From assembly GCA_963575745.1 (NCBI GenBank), contig CAUYUJ010001409.1, positions 42,501-101,527 of the forward strand: 59,027 nucleotides of DNA, read 5' to 3'. The position numbers were made by a program, and so were the translations under genes. The notes under the pieces are model-generated. The model made no database searches. It was not told where the DNA came from and worked only from the letters and a program-made list of their open reading frames with translations. The DNA comes from Prorocentrum cordatum. Taxonomy: Eukaryota > Sar > Dinophyceae > Prorocentrales > Prorocentraceae. Shown here piece after piece: positions 20,869 through 30,239 of the stretch. Position 1 is the first letter of the stretch; every line of letters begins with the position of its first letter.

Positions 20869-21849
20869 AATGATAACGTCGGGTCTCCACTTCGCCTTCC
20901 GCATCTCGCTGAGAAGCGACATGGCCCACTGCCACTGCCCACCTTTCTCGCACGCGCTAACCCCAGCGCTATAGCTGATGGCATTGGGAATCAAGTCCGC
21001 CTCTCGCATCTCGCTGAGCAGTGATAGGGCCCATTGCCACTGCTCGCCTTTCTCGCAAGCGCTGATCCCAGCGCTGTAGCAGATGACGTTGGGCACCAGC
21101 TTTGCCTCCCGCATCTCGCTGAGCAGAAACAGCGCCCGCTGCCACTGCTCGCATTTCGCGCAAGCGCTGATCCCAGCGCTGTAGCTGATGATTTCGGGGT
21201 GTAACTTTGTCCCACGCATCTCGCCGAGAAGCGACAATGCCCGCTGCCATTGCCCACCCTTCTCGCACGCGCTTATCCCAGCGTTGTAACTGATGGCATT
21301 GGGAGCGAGCATCACCTCACGCATTGCGCTGAGCAGAGACAGCGCCCACTGCCACTGCTCGCCCTTCTCGCACGCGCTAATCCCAGCGTTGTAACAGACC
21401 ACATTGGGCGCCAGTTTAGCCTCCCACACCTCAATCAGCAGCGACAGGGCCTGCCTCCACTGCCCGCCTTTCTCGCACGCGCTGATCCCAGCGCTGTAGT
21501 TGATGACGTCGGGATCCAGCTTCGCATCCCGCATCTCGTCGAGAAACGATAAGGCTCGCTGCCACTGCCCGCCTTTCTCGCATGCGGTTATCGCAGCGCT
21601 ATAGCTGACGACGCTGGGCTGCACCTCTGCTTGAACCATCTCGCTAAGAAGCAACAACGCCCGTTGCCACTGACTCCCTTTTCCGCATGCGCTGACGGTA
21701 GCCATGTAGTGGCGAGCACTTGTATACTGTCGAGAAGCCTCGTGGAATAGCTGCAACGCTGCACTCCATTGCTTCAACCTCCCGCATTTCTTTATGGCCG
21801 AGTGTATGGAAGCAACATTTGGTCGAGAATCTTGCTGGGCATCTAGCAT
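20860..21849 (-). CDS. PPR-repeat protein, retroposed copy
   Basis: The 329-residue protein starts at the first in-frame ATG (21849; MLDAQQD). It has nine tandem 35-residue PPR motifs: a diverged first one (SIHSAIKKCGRLKQWSAALQ) and eight of the ACEKGGQWQRALSLL-EMR type. PPR proteins are sequence-specific RNA binders, usually organellar. I see no clear transit peptide, so the N-terminus may be incomplete. It stops within a repeat (PDVIITG), and a degraded repeat follows out of frame. Degenerate spliced-leader relics lie immediately upstream (21858-21939), marking it as derived from a reverse-transcribed mature mRNA. Confidence 0.88.
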   Translation of the reverse strand: MLDAQQDSRPNVASIHSAIKKCGRLKQWSAALQLFHEASRQYTSARHYMATVSACGKGSQWQRALLLLSEMVQAEVQPSVVSYSAAITACEKGGQWQRALSFLDEMRDAKLDPDVINYSAGISACEKGGQWRQALSLLIEVWEAKLAPNVVCYNAGISACEKGEQWQWALSLLSAMREVMLAPNAISYNAGISACEKGGQWQRALSLLGEMRGTKLHPEIISYSAGISACAKCEQWQRALFLLSEMREAKLVPNVICYSAGISACEKGEQWQWALSLLSEMREADLIPNAISYSAGVSACEKGGQWQWAMSLLSEMRKAKWRPDVIITG

Positions 21850-21857
21850 GCCATGAA

Positions 21858-21939
21858 CTCTACAGCCAACATGGGATGCCCCACGATGGCTTGAGCAAAA
21901 GAACACTGAGCCAAAATGACCTTAGCCGAAATGGCTTGG
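21858..21939 (-). promoter_or_regulatory. Tandem DinoSL relics upstream of the PPR gene
   Basis: On the minus strand, three head-to-tail, degenerate copies of the leader core CCATTTTGGCTCAAG are visible: AGCCATTTCGGCTAAG (within 21921-21939), GTCATTTTGGCTCAG (21906-21920) and TTCTTTTGCTCAAG (within 21890-21905). A weaker fourth, CCATGTTGGCTGTAGAG, lies at 21858-21875. Direct abutment of successive relics is the expected signature of repeated trans-splicing and retroposition. Confidence 0.78.
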
Positions 21940-22469
21940 GGGCCTTCCAATAGGAAGAAGGGGAGGTTGGGACGCGTCCTACTATTCTGGGGTATCTAAC
22001 TTTCGAGGTTCTGATGGGCTAGCGGGGGTCAGGAAGGGCAGTAGGTCTGATTCCCAGGCCGGACGGACCCCGCCCCTTACTGCCCTGGAGGCGTCTGGCT
22101 GGGAACGCAGACTTGAGCTTGAGAGACATGGAGATTTCGCGCGGACCCTCGCCTGACAGCGAACAGCTGCCTCTCATCCCGCCTTCCAACTTTCTCCCTC
22201 CATTATCCTCCATCGTGCCTTGAGCACGTAGCAGATAACCCTGAGGCTCATACAGAGGTGACAATTAGAGGCACTGTGGGAGTCTTACGGGCACGCGCCC
22301 CCGACTTGCCAGAATGCCTGGGGGCTCTTGGGCGCTCTTGGGCGCTTCCAGCCAGAGTGCGTCGCGCGATTCTCCCGAAACCCTATACACGAGAAACCCA
22401 GCACCCTGAGATCCGACGACGCGAAAAAATGCGATATCGTGAACAATCACAACCAGAGCCTCGACCCCA
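21940..22469. other. No gene recognised
   Basis: Upstream flank of the retroposed PPR gene. Short frames only. Confidence 0.4.
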
Positions 22470-22505
<36 letters not shown>

Positions 22506-22565
22506 CATACATACATATCTGTATATATATATATACCTATATATATAAATATATATATATATATG
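22470..22565. repeat. (TA)n microsatellite
   Basis: TATATATA with ATAC interruptions. Confidence 0.95.
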
Positions 22566-22881
22566 CCGAATGCTTCGAGCCAGACCGATCTGTGAGGGTC
22601 CTGGGGCCCGAACCCGGACGAAAATGCCCAGCTCGAAGAAGCACACGCCAGGACCTCAGGGGAGGTGCCTGCAGTTATCCGGCAGTCCAGGCCTCCGAGT
22701 GCGCGCCAGGCCAGGTGGCCAGGACCTCTCCCGCACGGGGCGGCCACGCGACCCACATCATAGGCATGGTGCTGGGATAAGGCCGAAAGCCACTGGTTAC
22801 ACAAGTCTTGGCGGTGCGCACAAGGGGTTGGAGGGGGGGGGAGGGCTTCTTGGGGGAGGGCCTCTTAGAAGGAGGCTGCTT

Positions 22882-22931
22882 CTTAGAAGGCGCCGGTCTT
22901 TCATCTATGGATAACGCCCGCGCCTTCTAAG
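22882..22931. repeat. Short inverted repeat CTTAGAAGGCGC
   Basis: CTTAGAAGGCGC at 22882-22893 is the exact reverse complement of 22920-22931. A third related CTTAGAAGG lies at about 22864. It could form a small hairpin; it is not clearly a terminator. Confidence 0.6.
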
Positions 22932-22939
22932 ACGCAGGG

Positions 22940-24340
22940 GTGCTTCTGAGAAACCCGCCCCCCTTCCCCCACCCCCATCTGCGCGTGGCCGAACGTCCTC
23001 GCTGCCTGTCCTCCTTATTCGTTCCTCCTTGGAGGTGGCTGGGGAGTCTAAGCTGGATGAGCCCAACGACAATCGGTCCAAAGGGGGGGTGAGGTCAAAT
23101 CCGCTCAGAATCAATCGCCGCACCCCCTTCTGCTGGCCGGAAAGAGTGCTGGGCCACCTCAGCCCCCCAGCTGGCTCAAACTTCCTCCTTCCTTCTTTGC
23201 TTCCTTCCTTCATCCTGCGACAAGTAAGGCGGCCGCTCGTGTGGCGGAGAGCCGCGCAGGAATGCTGCGCTTCCCAGGCTTAGCGGCTACACCCCCTGGT
23301 CTTTGGGAAACCAATGTCAGGAAAAGACACAAGCACGCCAGACTCGACTCCCCCCTCACCATCCAGAGGCAGCTTTCCTTTAGGCTCTGTCAAACAATCT
23401 ACTAGCTTGAAGGGGAGGGGCGAGGCCCGAAAGGAAATCTGGACTGGACTCCACGCAAGTCGCACTTGCACGCCTGTTCGGCACAGCGCGGCTTGAGCAG
23501 GCTATCGAACGCAGCCAAGCGCCCAACAACAAAAAAGGGCCGCACTGCGTGGAGATCGTTCACGCGGTGCACCCTGGAGTGCGCGCGCACACGCAGCATC
23601 CAAGCGCAGCCGAGCGCCTGGGCGAGAGCTGCACCGAAGCTTTGAGGAAAGTGCCCAAAGTACAGTCGGGGCGTTGACCTAAGGAACCCTAAATAAGGAA
23701 CGGGGCCCCTTTCTCCCATAAGTTGAACTTCGATTTCCCATGGAAAACCTCAGGAAAACAGAAGGCAAACTGTAGAACAATCAAGGAACACCGAGCCCCT
23801 CCCCAACGAAAAGGGTTCCTTCTGCAGGGCCCCGGCTGTAATTCAATGATCCCTCTATGCGTGTTAGAGCCAACGTGAGCTTCTCCACGGAAGCCCCGAA
23901 GCCCTTCAGCACGACGCAGGCGCGGCAGCGAGGGCCAGCAAAAGGCTGCGTGCTGCTGGTGGAGCGAAGCGGGGGCACCCACACTTTGGGCTGACACACG
24001 TCTCTGGCCATCGCTCGGACGTCCATGTCCTGTGTTTTTTTCGGTTTCGTGCGTGGCTTTTTCGCGAAATGATCAAGGATGCTCCTCGATGGTCCTCGCC
24101 GAAGGAAAAATGCACACGTCCGAGCGATGCCAAGGTCTTGGGGAGCATCGAGTAGTGCCGATGGTGATGGCAAAACCTTGAGGAACATCCCCCCACACCT
24201 TGTAGCCGTTGGTGATGACAGGCTGCCTCTGGCCTGGACGCTCTCCGAATTGAAGCGAAGAAGAAAGGTGAGGGCGGAGCCTGGCCAAGCGCCACCACAG
24301 TTCCTGGCCAGAATCAGCGATGAGTAACCAAAAAGGGCCT
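22940..24340. other. No gene recognised; one dispersed foldback motif
   Basis: Frames on both strands lack domains. Positions about 23985-24130 hold CCATCGCTCGGACGTCCAT with GTGTTTTTTT and the inverted CACACGTCCGAGCGATGCC. The same pair occurs at 42651-42838, and single halves at 41100-41140 and 43100-43125, so this is a dispersed foldback family. Confidence 0.5.
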
Positions 24341-24634
24341 TAACCCTTTGTGAGGGAAGCTAAGTTAGGGGGGCCACAAACATTAGGGATGGGGGTCCTT
24401 TCCGAAGATGTTTCAAACCAAACCGTGTCCAGATGTTTTATCCCGAACGCACACACGGGGACCTCAGTGAGGCCACATTTTCATAGTGTTGTTGGGGTTA
24501 GGGGCTCCACTGTTCTCGATGACACGGGGAGGGCCCCACCAACCTCGGACGTCCGATACCTCTCTCGACTCTCCCCATACGGGGCCCCCCGAACTCCCGA
24601 CCACCTTTTCCCAGAGGTCAGCTCTTCGCCTTGG

Positions 24635-24885
24635 GAGGAGGAGGAGGAGGAGGAGGCGGAGGAGGAGGCGGAGGAGGAGGGAGGAAGAGGCGGAGGAGGA
24701 GGAGGCGGAGGAGGAGGAGGAAGCTCTTCCCCTGCCGCGAGCCGCTCCGTGGCCCCCGCGGAGCCCAGTCGGGGCCCCCTTGCAGCCGGCGCCCGCCTCG
24801 CATCGTGCAGTACTCCATACAATAGGACATCCTCCTCCTCCTCCTCCTCCTCCTCCTCCTCCTCCTCCTCCTCCTCCTCCTCCAC
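24635..24885. repeat. (GGA)n and (TCC)n tracts
   Basis: A GGA-type tract at about 24635-24725 and a (TCC)n tract at about 24830-24885, in opposite purine/pyrimidine orientation, with about 105 bp between. Confidence 0.93.
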
Positions 24886-24904
24886 CAAAAGCATGCCACA
24901 AAAG

Positions 24905-25013
24905 GCCCAACCCCGAGACTCCAGGAAATCCATGGATTTTTGGTGTGGGACCGTCACGCCTTCCATCGCAAAACCATCGAAACCCAGGAAGCCCAGGGCA
25001 CCCTGGAGGCAAG
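24905..25013. repeat. Dispersed repeat block, third copy
   Basis: Contains CCCGAGACTCCAGGA, TTTTTGGTGTGGGA with CGTCACGC, and CAGGGCACCCTGGAGGC in the same order as 5128-5243 and 6656-6763. Confidence 0.75.
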
Positions 25014-25387
25014 TTGGGTCCCACCCCGGTGCGAAGGACTACGCCCCCACCGTCAGTGCACCCCCTTGCGGTGCTGAGAAATTGCCACGCCTGCCACGCT
25101 TGGCGACCCTGCAACGAACAGCGCCGCGCCCCCATCCTCAGCGCACCCCCTGCTGCAACGTACGTGTCCTCCCTCACCAACATGCTTGTGGTGTGTTCAT
25201 TTTTTACGCGCGGTGTCTACGAGTGCTACGCGTGGTGTTTACGAGGCAAGCAGTGTGTGTTCATGGCATGGGTTCCCAATGTGCGCTGGAAGCCTGTGCC
25301 CCCCCGCCCCTCCCCCTCCGCGGCGGCGGCGGCGCGGGCGACGACGGCCTTTCGCGGCGGAAGGCGGCGGCGGCGGAGGCGGGGAGG

Positions 25388-25483
25388 TGATGTTCACTTC
25401 GCTCGGGAGGTCCCGAACGAAGAAAGGTCCACCTCTCCCCTGAGAGGGGGCGGGGGCAGGGTTCGCACGTGGCCTCCTAGGAC
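25388..25483. repeat. Diverged relative of the 1648-1803 hairpin
   Basis: TTCACTTCGCTCG, CCCGAACGAAG and GGGGCAGGGTTCGCACGTGG follow the order of the loop and right arm of the 1648-1803 hairpin. The arms no longer pair well. Confidence 0.6.
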
Positions 25484-25597
25484 GACGACCCCGGCCAAAA
25501 CTGGGGCGACCCAGCCCGCGGGTGTCCTTCAGCCCAGCAATCTCCGCCTCGCGGCGCGCCTGGGGCGGAAGACGGGGAGTGGGAGAGGGGGGGGTGG

Positions 25598-25697
25598 NNN
25601 NNNNNNNNNNNNNNNNNNNNNNNNNNNNNNNNNNNNNNNNNNNNNNNNNNNNNNNNNNNNNNNNNNNNNNNNNNNNNNNNNNNNNNNNNNNNNNNNN
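25598..25697. other. Assembly gap (100 N)
   Basis: Exactly 100 ambiguous bases, the usual placeholder for a scaffold gap of unknown size. It abuts the terminal repeat of the tyrosine-recombinase retroelement, so repeat collapse probably caused it. The outer boundary of that element is hidden here. Confidence 0.98.
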
Positions 25698-25785
25698 ACT
25701 CTGGAGGCCAGGGGCTATCTTTTTGTGCAAAGGACACGGCAACAGGCGAGGACAGCGGACGCATGCTGTCGCGATGCACCAGGTA
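25698..25785 (-). repeat. Terminal repeat B2 (88 bp or more)
   Basis: 86 of 88 positions match B1 (25888-25975), from ACTCTGGAGGCCAGG to CCAGGTA. The copy starts at the edge of the N gap, so it may be longer. Confidence 0.92.
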
Positions 25786-25817
25786 AAACATTCTAGAGCG
25801 GGAAACAGGGCGGGCGG

Positions 25818-25881
25818 GAGAAGCTTGAGAATGGCAGTGCGGCCCGAAAGAGAGCCACAAAAAGCCGCGGGCAGCAATATG
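25818..25881 (-). repeat. Terminal repeat A2 (64 bp)
   Basis: 63 of 64 positions match A1 at 31854-31917, including AGTGCGGCCCGAAAGAGAGC and GCGGGCAGCAATATG. It lies between B1 and B2. Confidence 0.93.
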
Positions 25882-25887
25882 TGGGCA

Positions 25888-25975
25888 ACTCTGGAGGCCA
25901 GGGGCTATCTTTTTGTGCAAAGGACACGGCAACAAGCGAGGACAGCGGACGCATGCTGTCGCGATGCGCCAGGTA
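25888..25975 (-). repeat. Terminal repeat B1 (88 bp)
   Basis: Matches B2 with two differences. It lies 6 bp from A2 and 46 bp from the end of the methyltransferase-like coding region. Confidence 0.92.
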
Positions 25976-26021
25976 CCGAGGCTAGCCCATCCCACTGGCT
26001 GGAAAGCCGCATTAACTGAAT

Positions 26022-26790
26022 TCACACAGCTCTGATCTGCCGAGCAATGTAGCGAAGCGAATCAACACTGAGAGCCATCCTGTCGCAGGCGCATCTTAGA
26101 ACATTAGCGGGGAGCCGCAGCGCTTTGCTGCGTACCTGCCGATCTAAAGATGGGATGCCGAGCTCGCCAAGATGCCGTTTCCCAGATCTGCAGCAACGCG
26201 AGTCGGCCGGCGAACAGATAGCAGAAAGAGAACTCAGGTCTTGTACATGCCAGCTCACTAATCGAAATCTTCTCTTTATACGGCCAGCGAACATACATGC
26301 GTCGAAGACGGCAGCAGACGAACATTGGCTAACTATAGCTTTGCAAGAAGGGACATCCCAGATGAAAGACGCATCTGGATGACACAGCGCGGCTGGAACC
26401 TTATTGTCGCTACACACTGACAGAAGGCGCGCAAAATGACTGAGAAACAGATTCGCAATGGCAACTGATCGAAGCTGGGCACTGGACAGACTCGGCAGGC
26501 CGTTGGCTCGAGCTTTGCTACGGACAGCGGGCTTCTGAGGGAGCCACGTAGTCGTGTCGGGCTCCACCCACACGCACGAGATACAGCCTGCACGAATCCA
26601 TCCGAGCACGCGCTTCATCACTAAAGGATCTGTGATGTCATCAGTAACATGGCGTCTCACTGTCAAGTGCAGCACGCCAAAGCCGAGGCGCTGCAGAGCG
26701 CGAGCCGCGCCGCCGTCGCCGCCAATTACTAGGGCGGGCGAGTACCTGGACCGCGTCGCAGCACGCCTGGCTGCACGCCAAATCCTCGTC
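26022..26790 (-). pseudogene. Methyltransferase-like domain of the YR retroelement
   Basis: The last 240 or so residues of the long frame ending at 26022 follow the pattern of the methyltransferase domain carried by DIRS-group elements and common in dinoflagellate retroelement proteins. A glycine-rich SAM-loop-like IGGDGGAARALQRLGFGVLH is followed by DITDP, then VWVEPDTTTW, KVPAALCHPDASFIWDVP and RFRLVSWHV. Where related proteins usually have a Pro-Cys or Pro-Pro catalytic motif (VWLGTPCT-type), this copy has Glu-Pro-Asp (about 26556-26564), so it is probably inactive. It is in the RT/RNase H frame, not the recombinase frame. Confidence 0.65.
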
Positions 26791-28102
26791 AGGCGAAGGC
26801 CCACCGCGCTGTCACTCGCGGAGGCGGAGGCCTGACCGCTGGCGGTGTCGGCGTCACGGCAAGCGGCACTTGCAGCGGGAAGACGCCTGAGGAGGTGGTC
26901 TGCAGAATGAGATCGTTCATCTGCGAGTCGACCGCGTGCCCGAAGTCGATCAGGTTCTGGCCTAGGGAGGCGATCCGCTGCTGCATACGAGCCCTCTTGG
27001 CATAGCGGAGGAGGCTCTGGTCCGTCCTCCATCGGCCGCGGTCCTTGACCTCCTGCCTGGTGCGTCGGAGAGACAGGAGGTCGTCGGACGCACCCCCATG
27101 CCGAAGGGAGTAGAGCGTCATCTCGGCTTCCAACCCGAGCGCAGCGGCAGCACGACGGAACATGCTCCGCACCTCGTCGGGGGCGAAGGTCCAGAGGCCG
27201 TCGCTCGTCTTCTTGCCCAGCACCAGCGCGTCGAGAAGGGGCCAGAGCGTCGGGTTGTCGACGATCACGCTCTCGTCCATCTCCCCTGTCTTCCCAGGAC
27301 GATCGAGGCAGGCGTCGTTGACGATCAGGGCCCAATGTCCGTACCCGCGGGCGGCATCGGGTCTTGGTCGAATAACGCTGCCCGCTGTTAGCCGATAGGC
27401 CTCGCTGGGCCTCAGGTAGGTGTCGAACATCAGCCTGATGAACACTGCCATGCCGAAGAGCTTCCACGAGATGAGGACGCCCACGATGGAGGCCATCGCC
27501 GCCCGTGGAAGGGGTAGTCGCATCTGCGGGGGCACGAGCTTCCGCCAGCCTGTCAAGGCGCGAGCTGCACGCGGGCACGGCGTCCTGCCCACCAGGATCG
27601 AAGGCAGGTAGTGCTTCAAGGAGGCGAGCAGGACTCGGCCCGCAGCACTGTCGAAGCCGTCCAGAAAGAGGTTCACGAAGTAGGTAACTAGGATGACATC
27701 GACCTCCGCCGCCGCGGTGAAGGTCTGGGACGTCCAGCGGCACCACTCCTCGAACTTCTTGGCGGCGCCCCAGTAGTTGGCCATGGTTGTGTCCGACACG
27801 GCAGCTGACTCGAGGACCGGGAGCGCGCCCCGCCCGAGCCGTTGTGGTCCTGGATGCGTCTTGGTCCTCTGCTCCGTCGCGGTCGCGGCTCGCTGGCGCC
27901 GAAACTCGGGGTGCAGCCGCTTGGTGCTCCTCGAAGGTCGGCCCGGCGAAGAAACCTGTCCTCGACGGCGAGTCTGCGGCATTGCTCTCGCTAGGGATCC
28001 ATCGCACAGCGTGGCGAATGCCGGAAGCTGCGGACAGAGCACAGAGGCGCCGTAGTGGATCGCGAAGCCCTCGGGCACCCGAACGTCCCTTGCCAGCAGC
28101 AA
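26789..28102 (-). CDS. Tyrosine recombinase of the YR retroelement
   Basis: The 437-codon frame encodes a phage-integrase-fold recombinase. Residues about 100-175 form a helical core-binding domain (MANYWGAAKKFEEWCRW to LASLKHYLP). The catalytic domain follows: Arg231 in FDTYLRPSEAYRL, Arg334/His335 in LYSLRHGGAS, and Tyr367 in GRWRTDQSLLRYAKR. Box II has Tyr331 where many relatives have His. Such enzymes insert circular cDNA by strand exchange. It is in a different frame from the RNase H before it and the methyltransferase-like domain after it. The first codons are probably not the true start; the domain may be made by frameshifting from the RT frame, or an indel has split it. Confidence 0.88.
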   Translation of the reverse strand: MLLARDVRVPEGFAIHYGASVLCPQLPAFATLCDGSLARAMPQTRRRGQVSSPGRPSRSTKRLHPEFRRQRAATATEQRTKTHPGPQRLGRGALPVLESAAVSDTTMANYWGAAKKFEEWCRWTSQTFTAAAEVDVILVTYFVNLFLDGFDSAAGRVLLASLKHYLPSILVGRTPCPRAARALTGWRKLVPPQMRLPLPRAAMASIVGVLISWKLFGMAVFIRLMFDTYLRPSEAYRLTAGSVIRPRPDAARGYGHWALIVNDACLDRPGKTGEMDESVIVDNPTLWPLLDALVLGKKTSDGLWTFAPDEVRSMFRRAAAALGLEAEMTLYSLRHGGASDDLLSLRRTRQEVKDRGRWRTDQSLLRYAKRARMQQRIASLGQNLIDFGHAVDSQMNDLILQTTSSGVFPLQVPLAVTPTPPAVRPPPPRVTARWAFA

Positions 28103-29300
28103 GGGCTAGAGCCAAATTGTCGACGGTGAACAGGATGCGATGATGTCGAAGCCGTCCAGACCGAGACGAGCGTCGCATCGCAAATCCGAGAGCCTCCGCC
28201 TCGTATCGCATGATGTCCAAACCGAACCTCGAATGCCGAGCGCTATATATCGTAGACCAGCCGTCGGAAGCCGCGATCGAGTCGGGAACCTCGCCGAAGC
28301 CGTCCAGCGAAATCTCGTCGAGCCCTCGAGGTGATGATGATGCGGTGAGAGAGGGCTTGCTTTGGGCCTCGGGAGGCCTCGGGCACTGCTCGCAGTCTTT
28401 GAGGCCTCTTTTGCTCACGGCAGCTTCCAACGCGACGTTCGGGTCGACTCCCAGAGCGTGGGCGCGGGCGTGCACGGCATCAGAGAAGCGGTAGCGCCAT
28501 TTCTCAGACAGTCGACCTGCGGCAGCAACGACCTCTTGTTCCACGAACTTGCGACACACGCCAATGCCGTATGGAGAGGCGTCGCTGCAAAAGGTGGTGG
28601 CCGCCCACTCTGCCCTGACATCAGCCCACCACAACGGGATGAGGGAAGCAGCGGCACGGAGCTCAGAGACAACTGACGGCCACAGCGGCAAAGCCCGACG
28701 CGAGTCCTGACCCATGAAGCGGTAGACTGCGTGGAAGATGGAGAGCATGGGCCTGTTGGTGATCATCCCCCAGGTGCAGTGCCCGACGACGGCGGACAAC
28801 GCAAGCGGAGATGCGAAGCCACGTCTGAGTAGCCCAAGTAGGGCCTGGCGCAACCGAGACAACCGATCCACCTTGCACCCGATGACGCCGACGTCGCCCA
28901 GGATGTCGAGGCCAGTGAAGGTGACGCGCTGCGCCGCGGGGGCGAACTCTTCTACAGGTAAGCCCCTCGCAACCAGCACGTCTCGCATGGCCTGGCGCGA
29001 AGCGGTGGCAACTTCTGGACTGAGTGAGACGGTGGCGAAGTTATCCACGCAGCCAGCTGCGATGATGTCGCCATGGTCTCGCAGAGGACGAGGTGCTGAA
29101 CCGTCTACCAGCATTGCATCATCGTCGATCCCCGAGTCGCGCATGGCTGCGGTTAAGGCTGACTGGCAAAAGTGGAGAGCCCACGACCGCCCCATCGGCA
29201 TCGCAGACACAAACGGTTGTAAGAAGGCCTTCGTGGGGAGCTTCAGTCCATTGATCGCCTTGAAACCCAAGTACCGATTCGGGACCACTGGCAGAGAGAA
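27953..29300 (-). CDS. Reverse transcriptase C-terminal part and RNase H
   Basis: This is the first 445 or so residues of the long frame running from 29288. The RT continues with PNRYLGFKAINGLKLP; the catalytic YxDD position reads CVDN (residues 80-83), so the second Asp is Asn. RNase H follows, with Asp236 (FCSDASPYGIGV), Glu363/Glu365 (RYEAEALGF), Asp390 (FTVDN) and Asp439 (SNAADSPSR). After about residue 445 the frame stays open but shadows the recombinase. RT and RNase H make the cDNA of the element. The altered YxDD suggests loss of activity. Confidence 0.83.
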
Positions 29301-29440
29301 ATATGTGCAGCTGGGGCGGCAACTTCATGTGATAGAATGCGCACTGGATGTCACCCTGCGCCACGTAGAAGTCATCCGAAGCCTCGAGCGCACCCCGCGC
29401 CGACGGAGTCGGCAATCTCGTAGAAGGGGGGCAGAGAAGG
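29290..29440 (-). pseudogene. RT motif A segment, in a shifted frame
   Basis: The RT palm continues here in a third frame: TRLPTPSARGALEASDDFYV followed by QGDIQCAFYHMKLP, which holds the motif A Asp. It joins the N-terminal RT frame at a run of six G/C (29426-29431) and rejoins the downstream frame near 29300-29320. Two opposite single-base indels restore the original frame, so the break is local. Confidence 0.8.
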
Positions 29441-30239
29441 ACATGTTGGCAACCCGCGTGTCGAAGACGAGCCGAAGGTTGACCCCATTGGATTTCTCGA
29501 CGAAGAAGAAGCCTGTGGAGTAGGGCGCCTGACGTTCGGCGACCTCCCACTCTAGCATGCCAGCCTGATCCAAGCGCAGCAAAAAATCAGCATACTCCCG
29601 AGGGCGAAACCGAAGGCGAGGATCCACGTATGGCGAACCGATGCCCGAGTCCATCCTGAGAGTAGCTGTCTCCGCGGGATCACGTAGCATTTGTTGCCTC
29701 CACCCTGACAACGTTGAACGATCGGCGTCGGACACGAGATCGGCCGTGGGAACGGGGGCCACGTGCTTCGGCCAGGAGACGAGCTCCTTGTCGTAGGGTC
29801 TCACCCGAGACTCACCAGAGTATCCAGGCGCCGACGCGAGCAACTCTACCAGGGCTGCCTCGCATCTGATCGGAGATTCGGAATATCCAGGAGGTAGTTC
29901 AAAATCGCGAAACTGTTGAGCAATATACTCTTCAGCGTCGCTACGAGCGCGCGGAGGAAGACCTGGAGGCGGAGTAGCCATACCATCAGGGTCGCAATGG
30001 TACATGTCGTTGAGGGTGGACACGGCATCGTTGTACCACTCTCTCCAGGCAGCACCCTTGGCGGCCCGTCCGCGGGCTGAACCACCCATCGACGCGATGC
30101 CAGATCGTCGCTCCACAGGGATAGGACGGAGAGGAAAAACGTCACGCTGCCGAACTTGATGAGCAGCGCTGGGGCAATGCGCCTGGCTGGCGCCACTGAG
30201 GCGCGCCCCACAGCCAGGCCTGGACTTCTCAGATATCAT
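29325..30239 (-). CDS. RT polyprotein N-terminal region
   Basis: Starts at ATG 30239, overlapping the gag-like stop as ATGA. The first 200 or so residues are a linker with no recognised domain. Residues about 225-270 show the fingers of a DIRS/Ngaro-type RT: LDQAGMLEWEVAERQAPYS, GFFFVEKSNG, NLRLVFDTRVANMSF. The residues after SAPLL are out of frame because of the indel near 29428. The 4-nt overlap suggests coupled reinitiation from the gag-like ORF. Confidence 0.8.
   Translation of the reverse strand: MISEKSRPGCGARLSGASQAHCPSAAHQVRQRDVFPLRPIPVERRSGIASMGGSARGRAAKGAAWREWYNDAVSTLNDMYHCDPDGMATPPPGLPPRARSDAEEYIAQQFRDFELPPGYSESPIRCEAALVELLASAPGYSGESRVRPYDKELVSWPKHVAPVPTADLVSDADRSTLSGWRQQMLRDPAETATLRMDSGIGSPYVDPRLRFRPREYADFLLRLDQAGMLEWEVAERQAPYSTGFFFVEKSNGVNLRLVFDTRVANMSFSAPLLRDCRLRRRGVRSRLRMTSTWRRVTSSAHSIT

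Noticed and set aside
24486-25796. 436-codon plus-strand frame including X residues
   Set aside because: It crosses the N gap and several simple repeats; no domain is present.
26790-27950. Middle of the 1088-codon minus-strand frame as coding
   Set aside because: It is Arg/Pro/Gly-rich noise lying under the recombinase, whose own frame shows the conserved catalytic motifs.
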